From assembly GCA_016708765.1 (NCBI GenBank), contig JADJFD010000003.1, positions 62,001 through 126,000 on the forward strand: 64,000 nucleotides of DNA. The letters run 5' to 3'. Of the stretch, positions 1 to 8,905 are shown piece after piece. The DNA comes from Chitinophagaceae bacterium. Lineage in GTDB: Bacteria > Bacteroidota > Bacteroidia > Chitinophagales > Chitinophagaceae. A program made the position numbers and the translations under genes. Below the pieces are notes generated by a model that ran no database searches, was not told the DNA's origin, and saw nothing but the letters and a program-made list of their open reading frames with translations. The first letter of the stretch is position 1. Every line of letters starts with the position of its first letter.

Positions 1-1063
1 AAAATTCTATGTGTGGGGTTTAGAAGAAGTTAAGCAAATGTTGGGCGAAGATGCTGAGTTGTATTGTGCTTATTATGATATTTCTGAAAATGGCAATTGG
101 GAGCATAGCAATATTCTTCGGGTAAAGAAACCTATTGACGAGTTTGCAGTTGAAAAAAATATTGGAGTCGATGAGTTAAACAAAATACTAATCAACTGCA
201 ATAAAAAACTCTTACAAGAAAGAAGTAAAAGAATTCGTCCATTGCTGGATGATAAAATTATTTTGGGGTGGAACGCCTTGATGAATACTGCTTGTAGTAA
301 AGCATATTGTGCTACGGGAAAAGATGAGTACAGACAATTGGCTATTAATAATATGAACTTCATGTTGTCAAACCTCAAGGGGAAAGATGACAATGCATAT
401 CATCACACATTTAAAGAAGGTAAAGCAAAGTTTCCAGCCTTTTTAGATGATTATGCTTTTTTGATTGAGGCCTTGATCTTTTTACAGGAAATTACAGCAG
501 ATAAACAGTGGATTGAAAAAGCAAAGTTGTTAACCAATCATGTTATTCAAAATTTTATAGAAGAAGAAACAGGGTTCTTTTTTTATACACCAGTAGATCA
601 ACAGGATATTATTGTTAGAAAAAAAGAAGTGTATGACAGTGCTGTGCCATCTGGTAATTCAGTAATGGCATATAATCTTTGGAAGCTATCGCTGTTATTC
701 GATAAAAAGGAATGGGGCGAACAATCTTTGCAAATGGCTTCATCTCTAAGTAATGCAATCAGCAAGTATCCCGTTTCATTTGGTAATTGGGCAAGTTTAT
801 TACTTGAAATTACAGAAGGAACCCAGGAAATAGCAGTTGTTGGGGCTGAGACATCGGTCGTCTTAAAAGAATTATTGTCGGAATATATCCCTCATAGGAT
901 AGTAATGGCTACAGGAAAAGAAGAATCCAATTACCCGCTGTTAGCAGACAAACAAGTGTTAGCGAAAACATCCATTTTTTTATGTCGTAATTACACTTGC
1001 CTAAAACCAGTATTTTCCGTAAATGAGCTTATGTTACTGATAAACAAGGCTCAAAAGCAGTAA
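1..1063 (+). CDS. YyaL/SSP411-type thioredoxin-domain protein, C-terminal part (5' end outside window)
   Basis: The reading frame is open from base 2 (reads KFYVWGLEEV) and runs into a stop at 1061-1063, so the gene starts upstream of the window. The visible 354 residues match the C-terminal half of the YyaL/SSP411 (spermatogenesis-associated protein 20) family: the KFYVW segment follows the N-terminal thioredoxin-like domain in full-length members, and the rest is an alpha/alpha barrel of the N-acylglucosamine-2-epimerase/glycoside hydrolase type (LDDKIILGWNALM, FLDDYAFLIEAL, SAVPSGNSVMAYNLWKL). The biochemical role of the family is not well established. The thioredoxin domain cannot be seen here. 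Family call fairly sure; function unknown. Confidence 0.85.
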   Translation, partial: KFYVWGLEEVKQMLGEDAELYCAYYDISENGNWEHSNILRVKKPIDEFAVEKNIGVDELNKILINCNKKLLQERSKRIRPLLDDKIILGWNALMNTACSKAYCATGKDEYRQLAINNMNFMLSNLKGKDDNAYHHTFKEGKAKFPAFLDDYAFLIEALIFLQEITADKQWIEKAKLLTNHVIQNFIEEETGFFFYTPVDQQDIIVRKKEVYDSAVPSGNSVMAYNLWKLSLLFDKKEWGEQSLQMASSLSNAISKYPVSFGNWASLLLEITEGTQEIAVVGAETSVVLKELLSEYIPHRIVMATGKEESNYPLLADKQVLAKTSIFLCRNYTCLKPVFSVNELMLLINKAQKQ

Positions 1064-1184
1064 TTAATTTTAAGTTAATACAATAAAACGAACCTAAGCA
1101 CCGTTTGAAAATTTACCTCGTATAAGTCACTTTTAAATTAAAAAAATAAACTTTAACGTTGTGTCAAGAAATAGTTCAAAACAT

Positions 1185-1192
1185 TATATTTG
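1185..1192 (+). promoter_or_regulatory. Putative -7 box upstream of gldK
   Basis: TATATTTG matches the Bacteroidota primary-sigma -7 consensus TAnnTTTG. A TTG at 1159-1161 is a possible -33 element, though its spacing is a few bases longer than usual. Transcription would begin near 1200, which favours the ATG at 1212 over the in-frame ATG-less extension that begins at 1161. Confidence 0.5.
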
Positions 1193-1211
1193 CCCATTAC
1201 CCCTTAAGTGT

Positions 1212-2524
1212 ATGAAAATGAAAAACCTTTACTACTCCCTAATTGCGGCTGTCTGCATGTTAATGTTGGCTAGTTGTGGTATTTTGGGAAAGAAAAAAAG
1301 CAAAGGCGGTAGCCTGCCTAACGATGGAATGGTGCATGGAGTTGCTCCTGGAGGAAAATACAGCCTTCCCCGGCCTCCGGGTATGGTGTATGTGCCGCAG
1401 GGTACTTTCCATATGGGTCCTAGTGATGAGGATCCTGCTTATGCCTTCAGTGCAAGAAACCGTTCCGTGTCAATTAGTGGCTTCTGGATGGATGCTACTG
1501 AAATTACCAACAATGAGTATCGTCAGTTCGTTCAATGGGTCCGTGACTCTGTAGTTGCCCGTAAAATGGGTTATGTAAAAGCAGGTGCCGATGGTAACGA
1601 ATATGTTGACTGGGCTAAGATGAAAACCATGAAATGGAACGATCCAAAAGTAATGGAGCAGCTTAGCAGTACCGATGTCATCCTTCCTCCTGATGATAGG
1701 ATTTTTGGTAAAAAGAAATTGATCCTACTAAAATTGCATTTCACTCAGAAGTATTTGACCTTAAAGAAGCAGCTAAAAGAGAAAATGCAGGTAAGCCTCG
1801 TTCAAAATTTATAGTAAAAAAAGACGTTCAAATTTACCCCGATACATTGGCTTGGATAAGAGACTTTGCTTATTCGTATAACGAACCAATGACAAAAAGA
1901 TATTTTTCTCACCCTGCATTTGGTAACTATCCTGTTGTTGGTGTAAACTGGAAACAGGCTAATGCTTTTTGTGAGTGGAGAACTCATTTGTTAAACTCTT
2001 TCCTTGATTCTAAAAAACGTACCCAAGAGTCTGACTTCCGCCTGCCAACAGAAGCGCAGTGGGAATACGCAGCTCGTGGCGGTCGTTCCCAATCTATGTT
2101 TCCTTGGGGTAACTATTACCTTAGAAATAAGAAAGGATGTTTAATGGCCAATTTTAAACCAGGTCGTGGAAACTATCCAGAAGATGGCGGATTCTATACT
2201 GTCCGTGCTGACTCATATTGGCCAAATGATTATGGTCTGTATTGTATGAGTGGTAACGTAGCAGAGTGGACTTCTTCTATCTATTACGAAGGCCGTAACA
2301 ACTTTCAGCATGATATGAACCCTGATGTTCGCTGGAATGCCAAAGATGACGATCCTCCTCTTATGAAGCGTAAAATAATCCGTGGTGGTAGTTGGAAAGA
2401 TGTTGGTTATTATCTGCAAACTGGAACCAGCACCTATGAGTATCAGGATTCAACCAAGTCTTATGTTGGCTTCCGTTGTGTGATTGATTTGCCGGCAGCT
2501 CCTGCAAAAGGCCGTAAAAAATAA
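1212..2524 (+). CDS. gldK: GldK, T9SS/gliding lipoprotein with FGE-sulfatase fold; single-base frameshift near 1710
   Basis: GldK is an outer-membrane-associated lipoprotein that forms a periplasmic ring with GldN in the type IX secretion system. The N-terminus MKMKNLYYSL leads into a lipobox ending in ASCG. The formylglycine-generating-enzyme (FGE/SUMF1) fold follows, with PPGMVYVPQGTFHMG, FWMDATEITNNEYRQF, FRLPTEAQWEYAARGG, MSGNVAEWTSS and IRGGSWKD. The reading frame breaks at the A run 1710-1714. Adding one A restores GKKEIDPTKIAF and joins the two halves into a product of about 438 residues, normal for the family. All the expected motifs are present across the two frames, so a sequence error is more likely than a true pseudogene. 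First gene of gldKLMN, 109 bp before gldL. Confidence 0.9.
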
Positions 2525-2632
2525 TTTTATCAAACAAGCTAAAAATATTGAGAGGACAGAAAAGAAACTGTCCTCTCATCTTTCACCTTTCATATTTAAT
2601 ATCAAATTAAAACCTTTTAAAAAAATCCAATT

Positions 2633-3406
2633 ATGGCAGCAGCTATTCCATCCAAAGTAAGCAAGATCGTTGACGTATTTGTATCCGTTGGCGCAGCGAT
2701 AGTTATCTGGGGAGCACTTCAAAAAATTCTTCATGCACCAAATGCAGACTTTTGGCTAAAGGCCGGTCTGGGAACCGAGGCCATTGTTTTCTTGGTATAC
2801 GGTGCATTATATGCATACTACCCTGCAGTTAAAGATGCTTCGCATGATGAGGAGCAATTTTCAGTCTCTGGTGCAAAATCAATGGCTAGTTTCGGCGCTA
2901 TGGATAAAATGATAGCTGAAGCCGATATTACACCTGATACCATGAAAAAACTTGGTGAAGGGTTTAAGCAATTAAATACAACAGTTACAGGTTTAAATGG
3001 TATTACTGATACCGTTGCTGCTACTAGTGAGTTTGCTACTAAAACAAGAGAAGTAACCGGCACTTTGGATAAAGTAAAAGATGCTTACACAACAGCTGCA
3101 TCATCTGTTGGTGCATTTAATACTGCAACTGAAGGTGCGAAGCAATTCCACGATCAGATTCAGGTATTAACTAAGAACTTATCGTCTCTAAATACTATTT
3201 ACGAATTAGAACTACAGGAAAGTAACAACCATCTAAAAGCATTGAATGCCTTTTATGGTAAACTTTCTGAAACATCTGCTTCAATGCTTAATAGTGCTGA
3301 AGATGCTAAAAAAGTACAAGAGCAGATTGGTAGCCTAGCTAACAATTTAGGTAAGCTGAACGGTATTTATGGAAACATGATTACTGCAATGCAAGGTCGC
3401 AACTAA
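2633..3406 (+). CDS. gldL: GldL, inner-membrane T9SS motor component
   Basis: GldL forms, with GldM, the proton-motive-force-driven motor of the type IX secretion and gliding machinery in the inner membrane. The 257-residue product has two N-terminal membrane segments (about residues 14-33 and 44-62: VSVGAAIVIWGALQKI and TEAIVFLVYGALYAYYP). A long soluble cytoplasmic part rich in predicted helix and coiled coil follows (repeated TVTGLNGI, KELNTT-like heptads). The acidic residue in TM2 (GTEAIVF) fits the conserved Glu implicated in energy coupling in this family. Sits between gldK and gldM in the conserved order. Confidence 0.95.
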   Translation: MAAAIPSKVSKIVDVFVSVGAAIVIWGALQKILHAPNADFWLKAGLGTEAIVFLVYGALYAYYPAVKDASHDEEQFSVSGAKSMASFGAMDKMIAEADITPDTMKKLGEGFKQLNTTVTGLNGITDTVAATSEFATKTREVTGTLDKVKDAYTTAASSVGAFNTATEGAKQFHDQIQVLTKNLSSLNTIYELELQESNNHLKALNAFYGKLSETSASMLNSAEDAKKVQEQIGSLANNLGKLNGIYGNMITAMQGRN

Positions 3407-3490
3407 AACTGAATATTATTTGACATGATTTCAATATCCTCATGTGAAATAATAAAGCCACTATTCTAATCAAATTAAAAGAAATTAGTC

Positions 3491-5029
3491 ATGTCTTTAC
3501 CTAAAGAACCCCGGCAAAAGATGATTAATATAATGTATCTGTTTTTGACAGCTATGTTAGCATTAAATATCTCGGCGGAAATCCTAAATGCCTTTAAAAC
3601 CGTAAACAGAAGTTTAGAGAATACAAATAGTCAGGTAAATCTTTCTACGGAAACAATAATGAAATCGTTGGAAGAAAAGAAAACTGAAGCTGCAACTGCA
3701 GAAAGAGCCAATATTTGGTTTCCAAAAGCAAGTCAGGTTGTAAGCACTTCTCAAACACTATACGATTACATAGAGTCTTTGAAAAATCAAATTTTGACCC
3801 GTGCAGGTGGAAAGCCAGGCGAGTTAAATACTGAGTTTGACGAAGGGAATCAAGATATCGTAACCAAATTGATGATTAATGAAGGAAATGCAAAAAAACT
3901 TTTAGATGCATTAACTAAATATAAGTCTGATATTCTTGGAGTTGATTCTTCTATTAAAATTGAGTTTGAAAAATCATTAAATATCGATCTGTCGAACCCT
4001 CCAGGAAGAGATGGGAAAACAAAAACTTGGGAAATAGCATACTTTAACATGGTGCCTACGGTTGCAGGCCTTACTATCTTAAGTAAGTTTCAAAACGACA
4101 TAAAAACCTCTGAGAATAAGGTTGTTGCGTTTTGTCATACGAAGGTGGGTGAAGTAAAAGTAATATTCGATACATACACTGCTATCGTTGGCCAAAACTC
4201 AAATTATCTTATGCCTGGCCAAGACCTTGAAATAAAAGCAGGTGTTGGAGCGTTTAGTAAAGCAGCACAGCCTACTATTAGTATAGGAGGTTCAAACGTA
4301 GCAATTGGTGAAGAAGGATATGCTCTTTATAAGACACAAGCAGGCGGAGTAGGTTCACACTCTGTACCTGTAAGAATAAGCTTCTTTAACCAGACAACTG
4401 GTAAGGAAGATGTAAGAGAGGTTAAAATTGATTATGTGGTTGGTTCTGCCAATGCATCAATAGCTCTTGACAAAATGAATGTTCTTTATATAGGTGTTAA
4501 TAATCCAGTTACAATTGCCGCTAGTGGTGGTGGAGATGATAAAGTAAACGTAAGCATAACTGGTGGTGGTGGTAGCATAAGCAAGGTAGGTGCCGGCAAG
4601 TATATTGTAAAAGTTAGCCAGCAAAGTGATGATTGTAGAATAAACGTATCAGTTGATGGAAAGGTTGTTGGTGCTTCACAGTTCAGGGTTCGTCAGATAC
4701 CTGGAGCTCAGGCAACAGTTGGCGGATTTATCAGCGGAGAAAATATTGCTGCTGGTACATTTAGAGCACAAGGTGGTGTAGCTGCTTGGATTAAAGATTT
4801 TCCTTTCGATTTGAAATACACTGTTACTCAATTTACAATAAGTACTGATAGTGATGATGGCGATATTGTGGAGGCAGTTTGCACAGGAAATGCATTTAGC
4901 CCTAATGCTATGAATATTATAAGAACACAGGTAAAAGCAGGTAAAACAGTTTATATTGATAATATCAGAGTTCAAGGAGAAGACGGTCAAAATAAAAAAG
5001 CAGCTTCTCTAGTGTATTATATCAAGTAA
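3491..5029 (+). CDS. gldM: GldM, inner-membrane-anchored periplasmic T9SS motor shaft
   Basis: GldM pairs with GldL and spans the periplasm to contact the GldKN ring. The 512-residue length matches the family. The N-terminus MSLPKEPRQKMINIMYLF is characteristic and begins a single membrane segment (about residues 12-32, MYLFLTAMLALNISAEI). A helical D1 region follows, then Ig-like beta domains (for example the glycine-rich VSITGGGGSISKVGAGKY stretch), ending in the C-terminal segment that would dock on GldKN. Sixteen bases separate it from gldN, indicating co-transcription. Confidence 0.95.
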   Translation: MSLPKEPRQKMINIMYLFLTAMLALNISAEILNAFKTVNRSLENTNSQVNLSTETIMKSLEEKKTEAATAERANIWFPKASQVVSTSQTLYDYIESLKNQILTRAGGKPGELNTEFDEGNQDIVTKLMINEGNAKKLLDALTKYKSDILGVDSSIKIEFEKSLNIDLSNPPGRDGKTKTWEIAYFNMVPTVAGLTILSKFQNDIKTSENKVVAFCHTKVGEVKVIFDTYTAIVGQNSNYLMPGQDLEIKAGVGAFSKAAQPTISIGGSNVAIGEEGYALYKTQAGGVGSHSVPVRISFFNQTTGKEDVREVKIDYVVGSANASIALDKMNVLYIGVNNPVTIAASGGGDDKVNVSITGGGGSISKVGAGKYIVKVSQQSDDCRINVSVDGKVVGASQFRVRQIPGAQATVGGFISGENIAAGTFRAQGGVAAWIKDFPFDLKYTVTQFTISTDSDDGDIVEAVCTGNAFSPNAMNIIRTQVKAGKTVYIDNIRVQGEDGQNKKAASLVYYIK

Positions 5030-5044
5030 ATACAATTATTACTT

Positions 5045-6076
5045 ATGAAACAACTTATTGTAAAAGCAGGTTTGTGTATGTTGATGGTATCTGTATTAGC
5101 TATTAATGCTGATGCGCAACGCACAAAGAGGAGAACGGGAACTAACCCTACTAATCCCACTAATCCGACTAACCCCACCAATCCAGGTGAGGAGGTTACA
5201 AATAATAATAACACTGCCCCCACTTATAATCCTAATGTAAGTGTTCCACTTACATATGATACTTCGGGCTCAGGTAGTGGAGCGGCAAAGCCTTCCCTAA
5301 GAAATGACAATGCTTTTGATAAAGGAAATTTAACTGCTCGAACACCACTTCCTTATGAACATTTGCGTTGGGATGATGCTTTATTCGCAGAGAAAGTATG
5401 GCGAGAGTTAGACTTAAGAGAAAAAATGAACCAAACTTTTCGCTATCAGGCAGAAGATGATAATGGCAGTCAGATATTCTTAAATATCCTTTTAAAAGCG
5501 GTTCAAAACGGAGATGTTACTGCTTGGACAGACGATCGATTTACAACCCCACTTTCACTTGATGAACTAACGCAAAAAACTTCTGGCGGATTTGATACTG
5601 CCGATAGAGTTGATATTAATGACCCAAGTAAGATTGTCGCAAGAGTGGTTACTCTAAAATCTTTTGATCCTAACAGCGTAATCAAATTAAGAATAAAGGA
5701 AGAATGGGTTTTTGATAGAGAGTCAAGCAGAATGTTTTGTCGTATTCTTGGAATCGCTCCTATTGAAACCAAGTACAATGAGAATGGTCAAGAGAGAGGG
5801 TCTAGCGTTATGTTTTGGATATATTACCCTGATTTAAGACCTACTTTAACTAAATATGAGGTGTATAATCCTAAAAACATGGGACAAAGCAGAATGACTT
5901 GGGAAGAGCTTTTTGAAAGCCGCATGTTTAGTAGTTATATTCTTAAATCAACAATGGATAACGCCTCTAACAAAAATATTAGGCAATACATTACCGATCC
6001 GATACTTCGTTTACTTGAAGGTGATAACATTAAAGAGAAAATATTCAATTTTGAGCAAGATCTCTGGTCATACTAG
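5045..6076 (+). CDS. gldN: GldN, T9SS/gliding periplasmic ring protein
   Basis: GldN forms the periplasmic ring of the type IX secretion system with the lipoprotein GldK. The 343-residue product begins with a signal peptide (about residues 1-25, cleavage after INADAQ). A low-complexity linker with five tandem Thr-Asn-Pro units follows, then the conserved GldN domain (LPYEHLRWDDALFAEKVW, RELDLREKMNQ, FRIKEEWVFDRE-like segment, MFWIYYPDLRPTL). Last gene of the cluster, followed by an intrinsic terminator at 6104-6130. Confidence 0.95.
   Translation: MKQLIVKAGLCMLMVSVLAINADAQRTKRRTGTNPTNPTNPTNPTNPGEEVTNNNNTAPTYNPNVSVPLTYDTSGSGSGAAKPSLRNDNAFDKGNLTARTPLPYEHLRWDDALFAEKVWRELDLREKMNQTFRYQAEDDNGSQIFLNILLKAVQNGDVTAWTDDRFTTPLSLDELTQKTSGGFDTADRVDINDPSKIVARVVTLKSFDPNSVIKLRIKEEWVFDRESSRMFCRILGIAPIETKYNENGQERGSSVMFWIYYPDLRPTLTKYEVYNPKNMGQSRMTWEELFESRMFSSYILKSTMDNASNKNIRQYITDPILRLLEGDNIKEKIFNFEQDLWSY
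5141..5185 (+). repeat. Five tandem 9-bp units encoding Thr-Asn-Pro in gldN
   Basis: Five consecutive 9-bp units of the form ACTAAYCCN encode (TNP)5 just after the GldN signal peptide. The third-base variation between units (CCT, CCC, CCG, CCC, CCA) shows they are not a fresh duplication. Unit changes would keep the frame and change only linker length. Confidence 0.9.
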
Positions 6077-6103
6077 AAACCTTTAGTAAATTTACTATAC
6101 TTT

Positions 6104-6130
6104 AAAAAAGCTCCTTTATGGAGCTTTTTT
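6104..6130 (+). terminator. Intrinsic terminator of gldKLMN
   Basis: A perfect 11-bp stem (AAAAAAGCTCC / GGAGCTTTTTT) with loop TTTAT lies 28 bases after the gldN stop and ends in a T run. Confidence 0.85.
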
Positions 6131-6250
6131 AATATGCAAATCTTTTTAAACTTAACACTAAAAAAATATTCAAAAATCGTAAAAGTCCTATAGGATAATT
6201 GGATTATTGTTGTATTTTCGTCTCGGTTTTTCATAGGATATTGGATTTTA

Positions 6251-6290
6251 AAAACGGGGCTGAATTTCTATTCCGGCCCCAATTTTTTTT
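6251..6290. terminator. Bidirectional hairpin terminator between gldN and uvrC
   Basis: The stem GGGGCTG (6256-6262) pairs with CGGCCCC (6274-6280). It is followed by eight T on the plus strand and preceded by an A run, so it can terminate in both directions. On the minus strand it ends uvrC transcription. Because gldN already has its own terminator at 6104-6130, the plus-strand version may also end a short transcript starting near 6215, but I see no convincing -33/-7 pair. The rest of 6131-6350 shows nothing else I recognise. Confidence 0.7.
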
Positions 6291-6350
6291 ATATACCCAC
6301 CGAAATTTATTGAAGGCTGATTGTTACTTATTTTAGTCCTAAAAATCGCT

Positions 6351-8174
6351 TTAATCCTCCTTTTTACTGAAATACTTCACTACCATTTTTGCCCTCGTTA
6401 TTCCAATTACTTTACCGATTTCAATTTCTCCTTTTCCTGTTCTAATCACTTCACGGATATTTTTAACTGATTTAAAAGCTTTTAGTAATTCATTGGCAGT
6501 TTGTTTACCAATACCCGAAATATCTTCCAATTCATTTTTAAAAGTGCCTTTACTTCTTTTATACCGATGAAATGTAATTCCAAATCGATGCACTTCATCT
6601 CTTATCCGACGAATGAAGTGTAAGCTATTGCTGTTGTAGGCTAATTTTAATGAAGCAGAATCTCCTGCAAAAAATATCTCTTCTATATTTTTTGCCAGAC
6701 CAATTACGGTTGAACTGCCTTCGACACCTAATTCATTCAACGCCTCCATTGCAGAGCTTAACTGGCCTTTTCCTCCATCTATAATTATTAATTGGGGAAA
6801 ATCCTGCTTTTCCTCTTTAAGTCTCTTATAGCGCCTGAAAACAGCCTCTTTCATGCTGGCAAAGTCATTAATGCCTTCCACTGTTTTTATATTGAAATGC
6901 CGGTAGTCTTTTTTACTGGGTTCTCCATTTTTAAAACAAACCATTGCCGATACAGGATAGCTTCCCTGGAAGTTTGAATTATCGAAACATTCGATATGTA
7001 ATGGTAATTCCTGTAACTGTAAATCAAGCTGTAATTTTTCTAATAGTTTTAGCTTATCAGAATTTTTTGAGCTAAGCAGTAATCTTTCTTTTTGTTTCAA
7101 TTCTTCGATAAAGTAATTGACATTTTTGGCAGATAGTTCAAGCAGTTTTTTTCTATCACCACCTTTCGGCACTTTTACTGCAATAGCTGATTGCGGATAC
7201 TCAATAGCAAAAGGAACAACTATTTCAGTTGCGTCACTATTGAAAGTATTTCTCAACTGCGCAATAGTGTAAACCAGTATTTCTTCTGGCGTTTCTTCCA
7301 GATGTGTTTCTACTTTAGTTGTATGTGTTTGAATAATTGCCCCATTTCTTACCATCAAAAAATTGATATAACCCGTTTCTTTTTCCTGCTGGAAACTAAA
7401 CACATCCACATTAATTGATTTTGCATTGGCTACAACAGAACGGGACTGATAATTTTGGAGAAACTCAATCTTTTGCTTTAGCAATCCGGCTTTTTCAAAA
7501 TTTAAGGCTGCTGCATTGCCCTTCATTTCATCTTTATAATGGCGGATAACCGGTGAGAGATTTCCCTTTAACAGATTTTTCATTTGAACCAGACCTTCTT
7601 GGTAGTCTTCTACTGTTTGTAAGCCTTCACAGGGTCCCTTGCAATTTCCAAGGTGGTATTCAAGGCAGACCTTGAATTTCTTTTTTTTGATATTAGTGTT
7701 GGTGAGATTGAGAGAGCAATTCCTAAGCGGTATTGTTTGCCTAATAAATTCCAATAGTTCTCTAACTTTTTTTACGGAAGTATAAGGACCAAGGTATTCA
7801 GATCCATCATCAACTTTGCTTCTTGTAAAAAATATTCTTGGAAAAGGTTCGTTTTTTATCACAAGAAAGGGGTAACTCTTATCATCCTTCAGATTGATAT
7901 TATACTTAGGTTGAAATTGTTTGATAAGCGTATTCTCTAATAAGAATGCATCTTGTTCAGAATTAACAATGGTGAATTCTATTCTTTCAATTCGTTGCAC
8001 CAGCTCATACGTTTTGTAGCTGGTTAATGTTTTGATGAAGTAAGAACTTACTCTTTTTCGAAGATGCTTAGCTTTGCCAACATACAACAATTCGTTTTCA
8101 GAATTGTAGTATTTGTAAATACCCGGAAGCTTCGGAATGCCAGTGGCAATATGTTGAAACTCGGCGGCTGTCAT
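6351..8174 (-). CDS. uvrC: UvrC, excinuclease ABC subunit C
   Basis: UvrC makes the two incisions of nucleotide excision repair in the UvrABC complex. The 607-residue length is typical. An N-terminal GIY-YIG nuclease domain is visible (LPGIYKYYNSENELLYVGKA, about residues 16-36), then a Cys-rich stretch (CSLNLTN, CLEYHLGNCKGPC), the UVR motif (about residues 205-240), the RNase H-like C-terminal nuclease (HIECFDNSNFQGS, IIDGGKGQL) and a helix-hairpin-helix (LEDISGIGKQTANELL). It starts at ATG 8174, overlapping the stop of the upstream lipoprotein gene by 4 bp, so the two are translationally linked. Confidence 0.97.
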   Translation of the reverse strand: MTAAEFQHIATGIPKLPGIYKYYNSENELLYVGKAKHLRKRVSSYFIKTLTSYKTYELVQRIERIEFTIVNSEQDAFLLENTLIKQFQPKYNINLKDDKSYPFLVIKNEPFPRIFFTRSKVDDGSEYLGPYTSVKKVRELLEFIRQTIPLRNCSLNLTNTNIKKKKFKVCLEYHLGNCKGPCEGLQTVEDYQEGLVQMKNLLKGNLSPVIRHYKDEMKGNAAALNFEKAGLLKQKIEFLQNYQSRSVVANAKSINVDVFSFQQEKETGYINFLMVRNGAIIQTHTTKVETHLEETPEEILVYTIAQLRNTFNSDATEIVVPFAIEYPQSAIAVKVPKGGDRKKLLELSAKNVNYFIEELKQKERLLLSSKNSDKLKLLEKLQLDLQLQELPLHIECFDNSNFQGSYPVSAMVCFKNGEPSKKDYRHFNIKTVEGINDFASMKEAVFRRYKRLKEEKQDFPQLIIIDGGKGQLSSAMEALNELGVEGSSTVIGLAKNIEEIFFAGDSASLKLAYNSNSLHFIRRIRDEVHRFGITFHRYKRSKGTFKNELEDISGIGKQTANELLKAFKSVKNIREVIRTGKGEIEIGKVIGITRAKMVVKYFSKKED

Positions 8175-8749
8175 CTGTTTTTGTCCTCATTCCAGCTTAC
8201 TTTGATTATTGTCGATTCTTCAGGCTTTCCTTTTTTCTGACTTGTAGTTATTATCTGAAAATATTTATCAAGTTGCCAGAGCATTTTTTTCTGCAGGAAG
8301 CTATCCCGATTACTTATCTCTTTTATTACAATAATGTTGTTTACTTTATCACCAGCCGGACTTGGAGTAACCAGCATTTCCTGCTTTTTTATCTCTTCTT
8401 TTTCAAAATCAATAGGAGTATAAGTAATGATAACCCGGTTGATTAATTTCTCATAAATGGCAGGCTCTTCTTTAAATCTTCTTGCAACTTTTTGATCTGA
8501 GAGATCCGGAATAGAAAGAAAATCTTTTGCCAAATCAGCAAACTCTTCTCTGGGTACATAAACTGTGTCGCTATTAAGACTATCCTTTATATTTATTTTC
8601 ATAATAGGATACAAGGAAGTGTCTACATGTGCCACCTGTTTTTTAATAAGCGAAACAATAGAGATGAAGTTTTTGCTTTCTTCCTTTTTCTGCTTGCAGG
8701 ATATTATACAAAAAACTAAAAGACAAAATGCGGATAAACGAGTAATCAT
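8171..8749 (-). CDS. Uncharacterised lipoprotein upstream of uvrC
   Basis: A 192-residue protein with a lipoprotein signal: hydrophobic LSAFCLLVFCIISC, with the lipidated Cys at about residue 18. The mature part is charged and mixed alpha/beta, with no motif I recognise (DTVYVPREEFADLAKDFLSI, VIITYTPIDFEKEEI). Its stop overlaps the uvrC start (ATGA-type, 4 bp), so the two are co-transcribed, but nothing ties the lipoprotein to DNA repair. I do not recognise the family; conserved hypothetical lipoproteins of this size are common in Chitinophagaceae. Confidence 0.75.
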   Translation of the reverse strand: MITRLSAFCLLVFCIISCKQKKEESKNFISIVSLIKKQVAHVDTSLYPIMKINIKDSLNSDTVYVPREEFADLAKDFLSIPDLSDQKVARRFKEEPAIYEKLINRVIITYTPIDFEKEEIKKQEMLVTPSPAGDKVNNIIVIKEISNRDSFLQKKMLWQLDKYFQIITTSQKKGKPEESTIIKVSWNEDKNR

Positions 8750-8847
8750 ATGATAAAATTAATGCAAAGTACGAATGTGGTAAACTATGCGACCAAATCA
8801 ATTTGAAATTTAATAGACTAAAAGGAAACCGATAAAACAGCTATAAC

Positions 8848-8882
8848 AAAAACCCCATTGAATTTTGACAATGGGGTTTTTA
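8848..8882 (-). terminator. Intrinsic terminator downstream of the beta-barrel gene
   Basis: The inverted repeat AAAAACCCCATTG / CAATGGGGTTTTT with an 8-base loop lies just past the stop of the minus-strand gene ending at 8906. T runs flank both sides, so it can act in either direction. Confidence 0.8.
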
Positions 8883-8905
8883 AAACAATGCTTTTAGTAT
8901 TAATC

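Noticed and set aside
1276..1554. Overlapping plus-strand ORF inside gldK
   Set aside because: Shadow of the conserved gldK frame; no independent protein features.
1700..1725. Programmed -1 frameshift in gldK
   Set aside because: The site reads GGT AAA AAG; slipping back one base would put TAA in the P-site codon, which does not fit the X XXY YYZ rule. A missing A in the A run explains it better, and four other genes show similar homopolymer indels.
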